64,000 nt of DNA from Simiduia curdlanivorans (GCF_030409605.1 NZ_JAUFQG010000004.1:1614501-1678500), one strand, 5' to 3'; positions 8,941 to 18,438 are shown, counted from the stretch's first letter. Numbers and translations are program-made. The notes: generated by a model from the letters alone, not told the origin.

Positions 8941-10302
8941 ATGAAGCGCCCTTTACTGTATAAATGTTTATCGCTAGCAGCTTTGATACTGCTGCTATTG
9001 GTGCCTATCAGCATGATTGATGGCGTTATTGAGGATCGGCAGCAGACACATCAGCAAGTCCTGCACGAAATTGCACAGAGCTCTACGTTTAGTCAAAAAG
9101 TTTCTGGCCCCATTCTGGTGCTGCCCTATCGAAAAAAGGTATTGCAGTGGAAAGTTGAGGCTCAAACCAATGCCCGTGTACAGGAAGAGGTGTGGCAGGC
9201 TGGTGTGCACTATCTGCTGCCGGAGAAATTTGACCTCAATGCCAATTTGACTACCGAGGTTCGAAGCCGTGGTATCTACGAGGCATTGCTCTACCACGCA
9301 GATGCGACATTGTCGGGCCACTTTCAGGTGCCCAGTAATTTTGGCGTGCAGGGCGACGACGAAACAACACGCTTCTCTGATCCCTATATCGCACTGGCAA
9401 TCGAAGATATTCGCGGTATCGAAAATGCGCTGACTATCGAGGTAAATGGCAAGGCCATCACCATGGCGCCGAGTGCCAATGTGTCCAAGCTTGGCGAAGG
9501 CGTGCACGCCATGTTGGAGCGGTTAGATATCAGCAAAAAGACGCGCATGGATTTCTCTCTCGCCTTGCGCTTACAGGGTACCGAATCCCTCAGTATTACC
9601 CCTGTCGGCAAGGAGACCCGCGTTCAATTGGTTTCTGACTGGCCGCACCCAAGCTTTATGGGAAATCAGTTACCCGCAAGTCGAAGTGTTGGCGCCGAGG
9701 GGTTTTCAGCTACGTGGAATACATCGTATTTTTCAAGCAATATTGTTGAAAGCTTTGATCGTTGTATGGCCGGTGAGTGCAACGCTTTTGGTAGTAAAGC
9801 CTTTGGTGTTAGTTTAATCGACCCCGTTGATCGCTACGTGAAAAGTGATCGTGCAATAAAATACGCCTTGTTATTTATCGCCTTAACATTTGGTAGCTTC
9901 GTATTATTTGAGGTGTTGAAACGGCTGGTGGTACACCCAGTGCAGTACGCATTAGTGGGGTTGTCATTAGCTTTCTTTTATTTATTGTTGGTGTCTCTTT
10001 CTGAGCACATTAGCTTCGGCTTGTCCTACACCATTTCCGCTGCCGCCTGCATATTACTTATTGGTTTCTACCTTAGTTACGTGTTGGCTAGTGTCTATAG
10101 AGCCCTAGGTTTTACAGCGGGGCTAACCGCGCTCTACGGGTTTCTTTATGCCTTGCTTTGCGCCGAGGATTACGCCTTGTTAATGGGCGCGATACTGCTG
10201 TTTTCGGTGTTAGGTCTGTTTATGTTTTTGACTCGTCATATCGATTGGTATTCGGTTGGTCAAAAGCCACTCGATAGAACGTCAGACTCAGCCTGCCAGT
10301 AA
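8941..10302 (+). CDS. creD: Inner membrane protein CreD
   Basis: 453 residues, typical for CreD. N-terminal TM (about 8-25), long periplasmic region (about 30-300) starting with the family block around SGPILVLPY, then about six membrane helices in the C-terminal third (from about residue 308). Function is not defined biochemically; in several species it is induced by CreBC and affects envelope stability and beta-lactam tolerance. Separated from creC by 103 bp that contain the CreB tag, so it has its own controlled promoter. GGAG precedes the ATG. Confidence 0.9.
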   Translation: MKRPLLYKCLSLAALILLLLVPISMIDGVIEDRQQTHQQVLHEIAQSSTFSQKVSGPILVLPYRKKVLQWKVEAQTNARVQEEVWQAGVHYLLPEKFDLNANLTTEVRSRGIYEALLYHADATLSGHFQVPSNFGVQGDDETTRFSDPYIALAIEDIRGIENALTIEVNGKAITMAPSANVSKLGEGVHAMLERLDISKKTRMDFSLALRLQGTESLSITPVGKETRVQLVSDWPHPSFMGNQLPASRSVGAEGFSATWNTSYFSSNIVESFDRCMAGECNAFGSKAFGVSLIDPVDRYVKSDRAIKYALLFIALTFGSFVLFEVLKRLVVHPVQYALVGLSLAFFYLLLVSLSEHISFGLSYTISAAACILLIGFYLSYVLASVYRALGFTAGLTALYGFLYALLCAEDYALLMGAILLFSVLGLFMFLTRHIDWYSVGQKPLDRTSDSACQ

Positions 10303-10332
10303 AAATCATAGTCAAAGGTCAATCGTTAATAT

Positions 10333-10349
10333 GCGGCCATTGTGGCCGC
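10333..10349 (+). terminator. Possible terminator after creD
   Basis: Perfect 7-bp stem GCGGCCA / TGGCCGC with a 3-nt loop, followed by only a short CTTTC tract. Position after the creD stop fits a weak terminator; the T-run is poor. Confidence 0.45.
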
Positions 10350-10375
10350 CTTTCACAATAAGATCCTAGTCGAAA

Positions 10376-10816
10376 ATGCGCATATTTTTTGGGCTTCTAA
10401 CCTTGCTATTCTTTGTTTTCATCTGTTGGATAATTATTTCAGCGGATGTCGGCTTTCAAGGTGCAATATTTGAATGGGTAAAGCGAGTGCCTTATGGCGA
10501 CAAATTAAGTCACTTTACGCTCTACCTTGTGCTCGCCTTATTGCTGAACATGGCATTACAAGGTGCCGCATTTACAATGGAGTTTGCTTTTTTTCCGCGT
10601 TTAGGGTCGGTAAATTTCATGTGGGGCAGCGGGTTGGTTTTTGTGTTCTCCGTTATTGAAGAGATAAGCCAGTTCTACATTCCTGTCAGAACGCCCGATG
10701 GCGGCGATGTATTGGCGAATTTGTGCGGTGTTTATGTGGCAGCGATATTGGCTCGGCGTTTTGGCGTCGCGTCGATGTTTCGATTTAAGGGTTTACCTAG
10801 TGGGAGACAGGATTAA
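10376..10816 (+). CDS. VanZ-like family membrane protein
   Basis: 146 residues with about four hydrophobic helices (5-22, 45-62, 78-95, 110-125). YGDKLSHFTLYLVLALL and VIEEISQFYIPVRTPDGGDVLANLCG are the recognisable VanZ-type blocks (His in helix 2, Glu-Glu then Asp-Gly-Asp and Asn-Gly before the last helix); both are quoted as short separate signatures. Integral inner-membrane protein, molecular role unknown outside teicoplanin-resistance VanZ. Starts 73 bp after creD behind a hairpin. Confidence 0.75.
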   Translation: MRIFFGLLTLLFFVFICWIIISADVGFQGAIFEWVKRVPYGDKLSHFTLYLVLALLLNMALQGAAFTMEFAFFPRLGSVNFMWGSGLVFVFSVIEEISQFYIPVRTPDGGDVLANLCGVYVAAILARRFGVASMFRFKGLPSGRQD

Positions 10817-11035
10817 GGGTTAGTGCCTAGACGTCTAAAAATGGTACTTTCTTCGTAAGAGCCAGACGTTAGTCAATATTCTACCTGAGCCATTAGATTT
10901 GTATTCGGTAGCGCCAAGATTGAAATAGGTTGGCATTCGTGACATCGGGTTACCGGGATCACAGACAGGCTTCGCGCTTTACGTTAGCCTATACAATAAT
11001 AAAAACCGATGTGTCGTTCGACGAGGTCTTTGGCT

Positions 11036-11596
11036 ATGCCCTATAACCTGGATATCACCCAGCTACTCAATGAACACCTGCAGGGTAAAGACGACGTTCT
11101 CGATCGTATTTTTCCGGTCGTCTATGAAGAATTGCGCAAGATTGCCCGCAGTCAATTGCGCAAGGTTTGGTCGGTGGACACCATCTGCACCACGGCTTTA
11201 GTCAATGAAGCCTATTTAAAATTACTCAATAACCAGCAGGCGCAACCCGGCAATCGGGAACATTTTTTTGCCATTGCGGCAACGGCTATGCGTCATGTAT
11301 TAATCAATTATGCGGAGCAAAAAAATGCGCAAAAACGAGGCGGCGACTGGCAGCAGGTTACCTATGCTGAGGCAGACCTACAGGGCGATCACAATGTGAG
11401 TACGCTATTGGCCGTGAACGATGCGCTCGAGGAAATTCGAGCGATTGATGCACAGCTTGCAAGGTTGGTAGAGATGCGCTTTTTTGGCGGTATGAATGAA
11501 GCTGAAATAGCGTTGGTGTTTGCCGTAAATGAACGCACGGTTAGGCGTAATTGGCAAAAGGCCAAGGCACTATTAAGTCAGGCACTGATGAATTAA
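11036..11596 (+). CDS. ECF-type RNA polymerase sigma factor
   Basis: 186 residues from the ATG at 11036; the frame opens earlier at 11009 but ATG-CCC-TAT fits family starts. Region sigma-2 covers about 1-95 (YEELRKIARSQLR, then ALVNEAYLKLL), region sigma-4 about 125-180 (LARLVEMRFFGGMNEAEIA with a helix-turn-helix ending NERTVRRNWQKAK). This belongs to the ECF group commonly encoded beside Ser/Thr kinases; no anti-sigma gene is visible. The kinase gene starts 5 bp after the stop, so they are one transcript and phosphorylation may control the sigma factor. Confidence 0.9.
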   Translation: MPYNLDITQLLNEHLQGKDDVLDRIFPVVYEELRKIARSQLRKVWSVDTICTTALVNEAYLKLLNNQQAQPGNREHFFAIAATAMRHVLINYAEQKNAQKRGGDWQQVTYAEADLQGDHNVSTLLAVNDALEEIRAIDAQLARLVEMRFFGGMNEAEIALVFAVNERTVRRNWQKAKALLSQALMN

Positions 11597-11601
11597 TTTA
11601 T

Positions 11602-14442
11602 ATGGCGATAAAATACTCCAAGGCGCGTTGGCAGGAAATTCAGTTGGTTCTCGATCAGGTGTTGGATCAACCTGAATCTGAACAATTGGCTTATTTAGCC
11701 GCCCAGTGTGGGCAAGATCATGAGTTGTTGGAAGAGGTTGCAGCGTTGCTGCGAGCTGGCCAGCATGCTCCAGCGTTTTTGGATAGGCCAGCATTGGATT
11801 TGGCTGGCGATTTTTCGCAATCACTGCCACTTGAAACAAGCACCTCACTTGAGCAATCTAGTTCGCCCTCTGACTATACCGGCGCACTGATTGGCCCCTA
11901 CCGTTTGTGTGAGGAAATTGGTCGCGGTGGCATGGGGCTTGTCTATCGTGCCGAGCGCACCCAGGGCGCATTTGAGCAGCAAGTCGCGATCAAATTACTG
12001 CTTAATGATAAGGGCCGGGCGTTAGTGATCGAGCGCTTTCAGCGTGAACAACAGTTGCTGGCATCGCTGGTCCATCCCAATATTGCGCAGTTGTATGACG
12101 GTGGTTTGACCGCCGACGGTTTGGCTTATTTTGTTATGGAGTATGTGGCCGGGCAGCCTATTCACACTTATTGCGATAGCCGTAAGTTGTCGGTAGATCA
12201 GCGCTTGCGCCTGTTATTACAGGTGGCTAACGCGTTGGGCTTTGCCCACCAACATTTGATTGTGCACCGCGATATCAAGCCCTCCAATATTTTGGTCACG
12301 GCTGATGGCCAGGTTAAGTTATTGGATTTTGGCATTGCAAAGCTGTTGGGTGAGACAGACCTGTCGGATTTAACGCGCACGGGCGAGCAACTTTTAACAC
12401 CGGGTTTTGCGGCGCCAGAGCAATTAACGAATAGCGCAATTACCGTGGCAACCGATGTTTATCAATTGGGGTTGGTGGCTTATGAGTTGCTCACTGGGCG
12501 TCGCGCCTACCGCAATCTAGCCACGTCTGTTGCTAAGCTTGTTCGAGCTATTTGCGAGCAGGAGCCGACCCGGCCAAGCTCTGTGGTGATGTTGCCGGTA
12601 GCGGATGGGAGCGATCAGCTGACCTACACGCCTGAGCAAATCAGTCAATTGCGCGGGGTTGAATTGCCGTCCTTGCGGCGCAAACTTAGCGGCGATCTGG
12701 ATGCCATCATTGTTAAAATGTTGGCCAATAAAATGCCGCAGCGCTATGCCTCCATGGACATGTTTCGCGCCGATGTGGAAGCTTACTTTGAGCGAAGGCC
12801 GCTGCTAGCGCAAAGCCCTAGCTGGTCCTACCGCAGCACTAAATTTGTCCGTCGTCATTGGCGCGCATTAGCAGCAGTGTCGGCTTTCGCACTACTATTG
12901 GTGGTTTATGCGGGCACCGTTACCTACCAATCCGGCCAGATTCGACGCGCCTTAAGCGCGAGTCAAATCGAGCGCGACAAAGCGCAGCAGGTGTCTGATT
13001 TTCTGGTTAATGTATTCAAAGCTGCCGATCCAAATGTTGCTGGCCTAGATTCCATTACGGCCAAACAACTGCTCGATAAAAGTCAGTCGAAAATATTGAC
13101 CGACTTGGATAATTTGCCTGAAATTCAGGCTCATATGTTGACCTTGATAGGCGAGGTTTATTTCAGCCAAGGTAACTACAGCAACAGCTTGGCTTTGCTC
13201 GAGGATTCGCTTGCGCGTTTGCGCCGAATGGATAAACCGGTCGGCGTGGAGCTGGGCAACACCCTCACCCAGCTGGCTTACGTTTACGCCTACACCAACC
13301 GTTATGATGAGGCCAAAGCGCTATTCGATGAGAGCTTGGCCATTCATCGTCAGTTAGCTTTAGCCACTGGCGCACAGCCCAGTTATGAATATGGCGAAGC
13401 GCTTTCCGGTTACGGCTTATTACAATACCAGCAGCGCCTGTATCCGCAGGCCAAGGCAACGCTGCATCAGGCATTGGCAGTGCTGGCACGGTTTAATGCT
13501 GGTAACAATGAAGAGCATGCCAATGCGCTAAATAATTTGGCGCTAGTGGAGCACTTACAGGGTGATTTTGAGTCGGCACGGGAACACGTCGAAAAGGCTA
13601 TCGCTATTTTAAAAGTTGTCTTGGGTGAAGCGCACTCTTACTACACCGTTCATTTAATGAATTTTGTCATCATGCTGACGGATATGGAGTATTACGGGCA
13701 GGCGGAGGAGATTGCCGCGCAAGCGCTGCAATTACAAAAATCCATACTGGGTGAGCGCCACGCTTATGTGGCTAGCAGCCTGCGCAATATCGGTGTTTTA
13801 CAGTACCGGTTGGGCCGCTTAACCGAGGCAGAAGCTTATTTGCGTGAAAGTTTGGCGCTGAGTATTGATTTGCAGGGCAGCAACCGTATGCAGATTGGTG
13901 CTACTTATATGTGGCTGGGCGCGGTGTTGCGCGACGCCGGTGACTATACCGCTGCGGCTGAGGCGTTGGAAAATATGCAGGAAATATTTATCACCACAAC
14001 CAAAAGCGGAGAAATAATTGGCCGCGGTAAATCCCAGTTGGCGCTTTTGGCGTTGGCGCAGGGGGATGTAGATCGGGCCGGTCATACGTTTTCTGATGCA
14101 CTAGAAATTATGTCGCCAGAGCAAATTCGCACCACTTATGCGCAAGTGGGCTACGCCCAAACGTTAATTGAAGCCGGCCAGCCAACGGAGGCCGAAACCT
14201 TGTTGCGCCAGGCGTTGCAAATACGCCTTGATCATTTTCCTGAGCAGCACAGTTTGGTGGCTGAGGCGCAGGTGTTGCTCGGTCTGGCGCTGTCAGAGCG
14301 CGGGGCTAGCGAAGAGGCACTGGCGTTGTTAAATGTGGGCATGGTGCAACTCAGCAAGCATGCCCTGTTTCAGGTGGGTTACCGGCAACGTTTGTTAGCG
14401 CGTGGCGCGGCGGTGCAGCAAACCTTAACCTCGGTAAATTAA
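11602..14442 (+). CDS. Serine/threonine protein kinase with C-terminal TPR repeats
   Basis: 946 residues from the ATG at 11602; a TTG at 11551 would overlap the sigma gene. Kinase domain about 98-380: glycine loop IGRGGMGLVY, VAIK lysine, catalytic loop HRDIKPSN (about 221), DFG (about 242), APEQ. One TM at about 418-441, placing the C-terminal half (about 480-940) in the periplasm or, if reversed, outside the kinase compartment. This half is a run of tetratricopeptide-like helical pairs with repeated Ala-Leu-x-Ile and NLAL/NIGVL cores. Likely works with the adjacent ECF factor. Convergent, 5 bp apart, with the secreted cysteine-repeat gene. Confidence 0.92.
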   Translation: MAIKYSKARWQEIQLVLDQVLDQPESEQLAYLAAQCGQDHELLEEVAALLRAGQHAPAFLDRPALDLAGDFSQSLPLETSTSLEQSSSPSDYTGALIGPYRLCEEIGRGGMGLVYRAERTQGAFEQQVAIKLLLNDKGRALVIERFQREQQLLASLVHPNIAQLYDGGLTADGLAYFVMEYVAGQPIHTYCDSRKLSVDQRLRLLLQVANALGFAHQHLIVHRDIKPSNILVTADGQVKLLDFGIAKLLGETDLSDLTRTGEQLLTPGFAAPEQLTNSAITVATDVYQLGLVAYELLTGRRAYRNLATSVAKLVRAICEQEPTRPSSVVMLPVADGSDQLTYTPEQISQLRGVELPSLRRKLSGDLDAIIVKMLANKMPQRYASMDMFRADVEAYFERRPLLAQSPSWSYRSTKFVRRHWRALAAVSAFALLLVVYAGTVTYQSGQIRRALSASQIERDKAQQVSDFLVNVFKAADPNVAGLDSITAKQLLDKSQSKILTDLDNLPEIQAHMLTLIGEVYFSQGNYSNSLALLEDSLARLRRMDKPVGVELGNTLTQLAYVYAYTNRYDEAKALFDESLAIHRQLALATGAQPSYEYGEALSGYGLLQYQQRLYPQAKATLHQALAVLARFNAGNNEEHANALNNLALVEHLQGDFESAREHVEKAIAILKVVLGEAHSYYTVHLMNFVIMLTDMEYYGQAEEIAAQALQLQKSILGERHAYVASSLRNIGVLQYRLGRLTEAEAYLRESLALSIDLQGSNRMQIGATYMWLGAVLRDAGDYTAAAEALENMQEIFITTTKSGEIIGRGKSQLALLALAQGDVDRAGHTFSDALEIMSPEQIRTTYAQVGYAQTLIEAGQPTEAETLLRQALQIRLDHFPEQHSLVAEAQVLLGLALSERGASEEALALLNVGMVQLSKHALFQVGYRQRLLARGAAVQQTLTSVN

Positions 14443-14447
14443 TGGGA

Positions 14448-15368
14448 TTAATTGGTCAGGTCGAAATCTGGCAGCCCTACACAGTTGAGATGTTCACCTT
14501 CGCCAGGCGGTAGGCACATCACGACCGGTTTGGCGGTGAGATCTAGCGCGCCGTCGCCGTTAAAGCCGGGCATGTGACCGATGATTACAGTTGAGCTATC
14601 GGGGCAGCAGCCTGGGTCATCCACAATGGCCACCTTGTCGCCTGGGCGGTGGGTGCAGGGAAAACTACCGGGCCCACAACTTACGGCGGTTGAAATTGGC
14701 AAGCAAAAGCCGCCAACCGCATGTTTAGTCCAAAACGTTGGGCAATCTCCCGCCGGTGGCGTGATACCAAAATTCACCCGGTCACTGGTGTTGCGAGCGA
14801 CGCTGTAGGCGATGCAAAAGTGCACGTGGGGTGGTTTGATGAAGCCCGGTGCGCAGTCGGGCATCGCGATGCTGGCGTCTGTTGCTTGGCCTTGCCCCGT
14901 CTGAATGGCGGTGCATGAACGCGCTTTAGGCAACTGCTCAAAGCCTTGCGGACAGGCCAGTTTTGGCGCCAGTAGTGTCAGCGTTCTGTCCACCAGCGCC
15001 AAGGATAAGTGAGTGGCAATACACACTTGGCTGCCGGGTACGCGGCTGAAGTTGCTCGGGCAATCCTTGTGAACGGGGCCGGTGACCAAATAGTGTTCGT
15101 TTTCCCAGTTCAACGCCACATTAGGCCGGCTACAAAACTGGGTGCCTGGCGTGTGCTCATAGGTTGACGGGCAGCCGTTCGCGCTGGACAGGGGTGTGAT
15201 GGTATCGCTGTTAAGACTACTGGCCACGCAGACGCCGGGTAGCGTTGAATAAAAGCCTGTCGGACAATCGCTGCCGGCACTCTCTTGCGCTTGCGCCGGC
15301 GCGGTGATTAAGGCACCTAAAGTGAAACTAGTGAAAAGTATTAAAGAAAAATAGTTTGAATATTTCAT
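14448..15368 (-). CDS. Secreted cysteine-repeat protein, paralogue A
   Basis: 306 residues, not recognised as a named family. A signal peptide is clear (residues 1-27, ending APAQAQ). The mature part has six imperfect units of about 25-40 residues, each with two cysteines in the pattern C-P-x-x-F then about 8-10 residues then F/V-C-x-A; for example DCPSNFSRVPGSQVC. A C-terminal region has six further cysteines, including a CC pair. The even pairing suggests one disulfide per unit, so an oxidising periplasmic or extracellular location. The neighbouring gene is a clear paralogue. Function unknown. Confidence 0.75.
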   Translation of the reverse strand: MKYSNYFSLILFTSFTLGALITAPAQAQESAGSDCPTGFYSTLPGVCVASSLNSDTITPLSSANGCPSTYEHTPGTQFCSRPNVALNWENEHYLVTGPVHKDCPSNFSRVPGSQVCIATHLSLALVDRTLTLLAPKLACPQGFEQLPKARSCTAIQTGQGQATDASIAMPDCAPGFIKPPHVHFCIAYSVARNTSDRVNFGITPPAGDCPTFWTKHAVGGFCLPISTAVSCGPGSFPCTHRPGDKVAIVDDPGCCPDSSTVIIGHMPGFNGDGALDLTAKPVVMCLPPGEGEHLNCVGLPDFDLTN

Positions 15369-15587
15369 GGTAAAGGCACTCCGTTTGCCTGAGGTTAAAT
15401 TGCGCCCTTTGTAATGCCTGAGCGGTAAAAAGGGGGCTTATCGGGTATTCGGGAACTGACACAAGCCAATACAACAGCTATGTCAGTACTAAAACAAGAA
15501 CGCGCTAAAAAACCGGACACTGATTTCCCTGTGGCTCCGCGCGGAACACAGCCGCGCGGTCCAGTTTACGCCTTATCTTTGCCAGCG

Positions 15588-16475
15588 TTAACCGGCAGGG
15601 TCGAGGCTTTCAGGGATGCAGGTGCGAGTAGCGGTGTGACCAACCACAAACAAGCCTTGCTCGTCGTACACTGGCATATCCCACCAAATTTCAACGCTAC
15701 CTGCTGGGCAGGGCGCTAACTCATCGCCTTCATAAGCTGGCTTGATGGCGATAGTGGCAAAGTCGGTGCCGCATTCGCGGCCACAGGCAGAGGCAATGTT
15801 TTTGGGAACGCAGAAGTTTACGTTGCGTGGTTTGGTCCAGCCCTCTGGACATATGCCCTGTGGTGGTGGCAAGTCGTTAAGGCGGCCCTCGTCGGCGAAA
15901 AGCATGTTGGATGCTATGCAGAAATGTACACCTGCAGGGCGGATAAACCCGGGCGGGCAATCCTGAGAAGGTGGTGCCGACAGGGTTTTAAGGGTCAGAT
16001 TTTCGGCTACGCAAAAGCGCGAGCCAAGCGGGCGGTGGAAGCCACGAGGGCAGTCGCCGGTAAAGCGCGCGAGCTTGACCTCGTTGTCTACCAGATCCAA
16101 CACCAGATTATCGGCGGTACAGATAGTGGTACCGGGTGCCCTTGAAAATCCAGGGCCACAGTCGCTGCCGACAAATTTGCTGATTAACAAGGTGTCGTCT
16201 TGCACGTCTAACGACAAATTGCTGGCAATACAAAAGCGCACGCCGGCAGGCCGCTCAAAGCCTTTTGGGCAATCCGTGCCTGGTGGAATATCCCAGCTGA
16301 TATCGCCGGTCAAGTTAACCGCGGCACAGGCTAAACCAGAAGGAATGGGCGCAAAGCCCTCGGGGCAGCCCAGGGTTCCTGAGCCGGTGGTGGATTGCGC
16401 CAAACTATTAACTGATTGGGTGGCGGCAAATATGACCCAACAACTGAACAGTAAGGTTTTCAGGGGTGTTTTCAT
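15588..16475 (-). CDS. Secreted cysteine-repeat protein, paralogue B
   Basis: 295 residues from the ATG at 16475, chosen because GGAGAG precedes it and it starts directly with a signal peptide (MKTPLKTLLFSCWVIFAAT, cleavage near SLAQ). Six units follow the rule C-x-x-G-F/W, 8-9 residues, F-C-x-A-x-N-L; the best are DCPKGFERPAGVRFC, DCPRGFHRPLGSRFC and DCPPGFIRPAGVHFC. Units alternate with short acidic linkers that contain LDLVDNE-like strands. A C-terminal cap has four more cysteines. Same architecture as the gene at 14448, so the pair arose by duplication. Separately transcribed, both towards the kinase. Function unknown. Confidence 0.75.
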   Translation of the reverse strand: MKTPLKTLLFSCWVIFAATQSVNSLAQSTTGSGTLGCPEGFAPIPSGLACAAVNLTGDISWDIPPGTDCPKGFERPAGVRFCIASNLSLDVQDDTLLISKFVGSDCGPGFSRAPGTTICTADNLVLDLVDNEVKLARFTGDCPRGFHRPLGSRFCVAENLTLKTLSAPPSQDCPPGFIRPAGVHFCIASNMLFADEGRLNDLPPPQGICPEGWTKPRNVNFCVPKNIASACGRECGTDFATIAIKPAYEGDELAPCPAGSVEIWWDMPVYDEQGLFVVGHTATRTCIPESLDPAG

Positions 16476-16717
16476 TGGTAAACTCTCCATAGTGATGTTG
16501 TCTGTAAAAAGGCATGAATCATTCATCCTTGTATGCCTTAACAGGGATGGAAAGAAAAAGCGGACACCCGCAGCAATCTTTTTTTGTGCCCGACAAGCTG
16601 GGCGTTTCGGCAGGGCACGCAAAGCCCAGAAGCAGAGCAGCAGGCCAGCAGAGGATTAAAGGGTTGGAGGCTTTGACTGAATCCCCCGGTGGTGGGCTAG
16701 CTCGCGCGATCCTATTG

Positions 16718-16899
16718 TCGTGGCCGGATAGTTACGCCGCGAGGTGCCAAGCGTCGGCGGCTTTTTCCACCGGCAAGCGCCCGCCTTCTTTGTGGTTCGC
16801 AAGTCCGAGGGAATCGCGTAAGGCGTGCCCCTCTACGCCAAAGTTGGCGAGCGCATGGAGAATGGGCTTTACCCAGTTGCCATAACTCGAAAATTGTAT
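16718..16899 (-). pseudogene. Decayed 5' fragment of an AraC-type regulator gene
   Basis: The minus strand reads QFSSYGNWVKPILHAL and GHALRDSLGLANHKEGGRLP, matching residues 2-57 of the intact AraC gene at 5432-6457 at most positions. The start codon has become ATA (16899), a CAA codon has become TAA at 16734-16732, and similarity ends about four codons later. The similarity continues upstream into the promoter region to about 16990 (shared with 6458-6545). It is a truncated, non-functional duplicate. Confidence 0.8.
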
Positions 16900-17126
16900 G
16901 TTTGTACCTGTTGGTGGCTGGTAAAAGCTTAGGAGCCTGGATTTTAACGGCGTCGGCTGGCTGAAGAATTAGGGAACGCTTGTCGGTCTACGTCGACGGG
17001 TGAAGATTGCGATAACGAGTAGCACCTAAAGCGTTGTGGCAATCTGTAAGCGTGCGCTTTCGCTGCCATTAAGCGTCATTCATTTGATGCTGCGAAAAGA
17101 GAGTTTAGCCGGCGACAGATTGTAGG

Positions 17127-17543
17127 CTAGTTGCCGTTAGGTACGACGCAAACCTCAAGCCAGTAGCGAATAAAGTGCTTGAGTTTATCTTTCATTGGCC
17201 CGAGGCCGACGGGCTTGGTGATGTAGCCGCTGGCGCCGGCGCTATAGCTTGCGGCGATATCGATTGGATTTGCCGATGTCGAGAGCATGATGACAGGTAG
17301 AAGTGCGAGCTGTCTGTCGGCCTTTACCCATTTTAATAAATCGATGCCTGATCCATTGGGTAATTTTACGTCCGCTAAAAGTAAATGTATGTCGCTTGAT
17401 CTATCTTGTAGCCGAGTAAGCGCGAGCTCCGCTGTTCCTACATGGCTTAGTGTGATGGCGCTTTCATCGAGCGCAGTCTTAATTAGCATGGCGTGATCCT
17501 CGTTATCCTCAACGAGCAGCAAATTAAGGTGTGCACTTTTCAT
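17127..17543 (-). CDS. Single-domain response regulator
   Basis: 138 residues from the ATG at 17543 (GAAAG upstream; a TTG at 17555 is possible). Receiver domain only: LLVEDNEDH acidic pocket, phospho-acceptor in LLADVKLPNG, Thr position replaced by Ser in IMLSTSAN, Lys in GYITKPVGLG. Similar to stand-alone receivers that relay between a kinase and other partners. Last gene of the operon 20576 to 17127; 13 bp after the REC-GGDEF stop. Confidence 0.85.
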   Translation of the reverse strand: MKSAHLNLLLVEDNEDHAMLIKTALDESAITLSHVGTAELALTRLQDRSSDIHLLLADVKLPNGSGIDLLKWVKADRQLALLPVIMLSTSANPIDIAASYSAGASGYITKPVGLGPMKDKLKHFIRYWLEVCVVPNGN

Positions 17544-17556
17544 ATTTTCTTTCAAT

Positions 17557-18438
17557 CTACTCAGACACTACGCAGTTTTTACAAGCGCTTTTGGCTTGGT
17601 AGAGCTTTGCATCGGCGCGCTCCAGAATGGACTGTAGGCTAGCTTCTCCACAACTGACGAGGCCACAGCTGGCCGTTAAGCAATAGTCTTTCCCGTCCAC
17701 CGTTAAGCTATTGTCCTGTAGATGGGCTAAAAATCGCAGCAACGACGTTTTGGCATCGGCAATCTCTGTGTTTGGAAAGATCATGAGGAATTCATCGCCG
17801 CCAAATCGCGCGATAATGTCGCCTGATCTAACCACCGTGGTCATGGCGTCGGCAATGAACTTGATGGCCTTATCGCCGGCTAAGTGGCCGAGCGAATCAT
17901 TTATCGATTTTAGGTCATCCATGTCAATAATGGCGAGGGAAAAATTTCTACCGTAGCGTCTTTTATCGACAATCAGCCGGGTAATTTCTCGCATCGCGAA
18001 GCGTCTGTTGTATAGGCCGGTTAATGGGTCGTGCCAAGATTCTTCGATAAACTGGTTTAAGATACACTGGCGTTCAAGTGCGTGGCGAATAATACGTTTC
18101 AAAAGCCTGGGAGATAGTTCACTTTTGGAAACAAAATCGGCGGCGCCTTTTTTCATCAGTTGTGAGTCTAAATCATCATCCTCGTGAACCGTTGCGACAA
18201 CGACCGGCACGCCCTCAAACCATTTGAGCATGTCTTCGCTGGTGCTATCACCCATTTGGTAGTCAAGTATCACCAAGTCGAAATGGTTGTTGCTCGTGTC
18301 CAGTAGCGCCTTTACTTCCTCGCGACTTTTACATTGCACGAGATCGTGAGCAAGCCCGGCTTTTAACAGCATGAACTGCATGATCTTCAAGTGATCAGGC
18401 GAGTCATCGATATGAAGGATGTGTAGAGGTTCACTCAT
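17557..18438 (-). CDS. Response regulator with diguanylate cyclase (GGDEF) domain
   Basis: 293 residues. Receiver at 1-120: IDDSPDH pocket, phospho-acceptor Asp in VILDYQMGD, Lys in ADFVSKSELS. GGDEF domain at about 135-290 starting with DPLTGLYNRR and carrying an intact FGGDEF active site (about 223-228), so cyclic di-GMP synthesis is expected. No RxxD inhibitory site was identified with confidence. The start overlaps the upstream kinase stop by 4 bp (ATGA), indicating translational coupling; the kinase is the likely phosphodonor. Confidence 0.9.
   Translation of the reverse strand: MSEPLHILHIDDSPDHLKIMQFMLLKAGLAHDLVQCKSREEVKALLDTSNNHFDLVILDYQMGDSTSEDMLKWFEGVPVVVATVHEDDDLDSQLMKKGAADFVSKSELSPRLLKRIIRHALERQCILNQFIEESWHDPLTGLYNRRFAMREITRLIVDKRRYGRNFSLAIIDMDDLKSINDSLGHLAGDKAIKFIADAMTTVVRSGDIIARFGGDEFLMIFPNTEIADAKTSLLRFLAHLQDNSLTVDGKDYCLTASCGLVSCGEASLQSILERADAKLYQAKSACKNCVVSE

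Noticed and set aside
15480..16885. Several plus-strand frames opposite the cysteine-repeat gene
   Set aside because: They are antisense shadows of the repeat gene; the minus strand has signal peptide, ribosome site and repeats.
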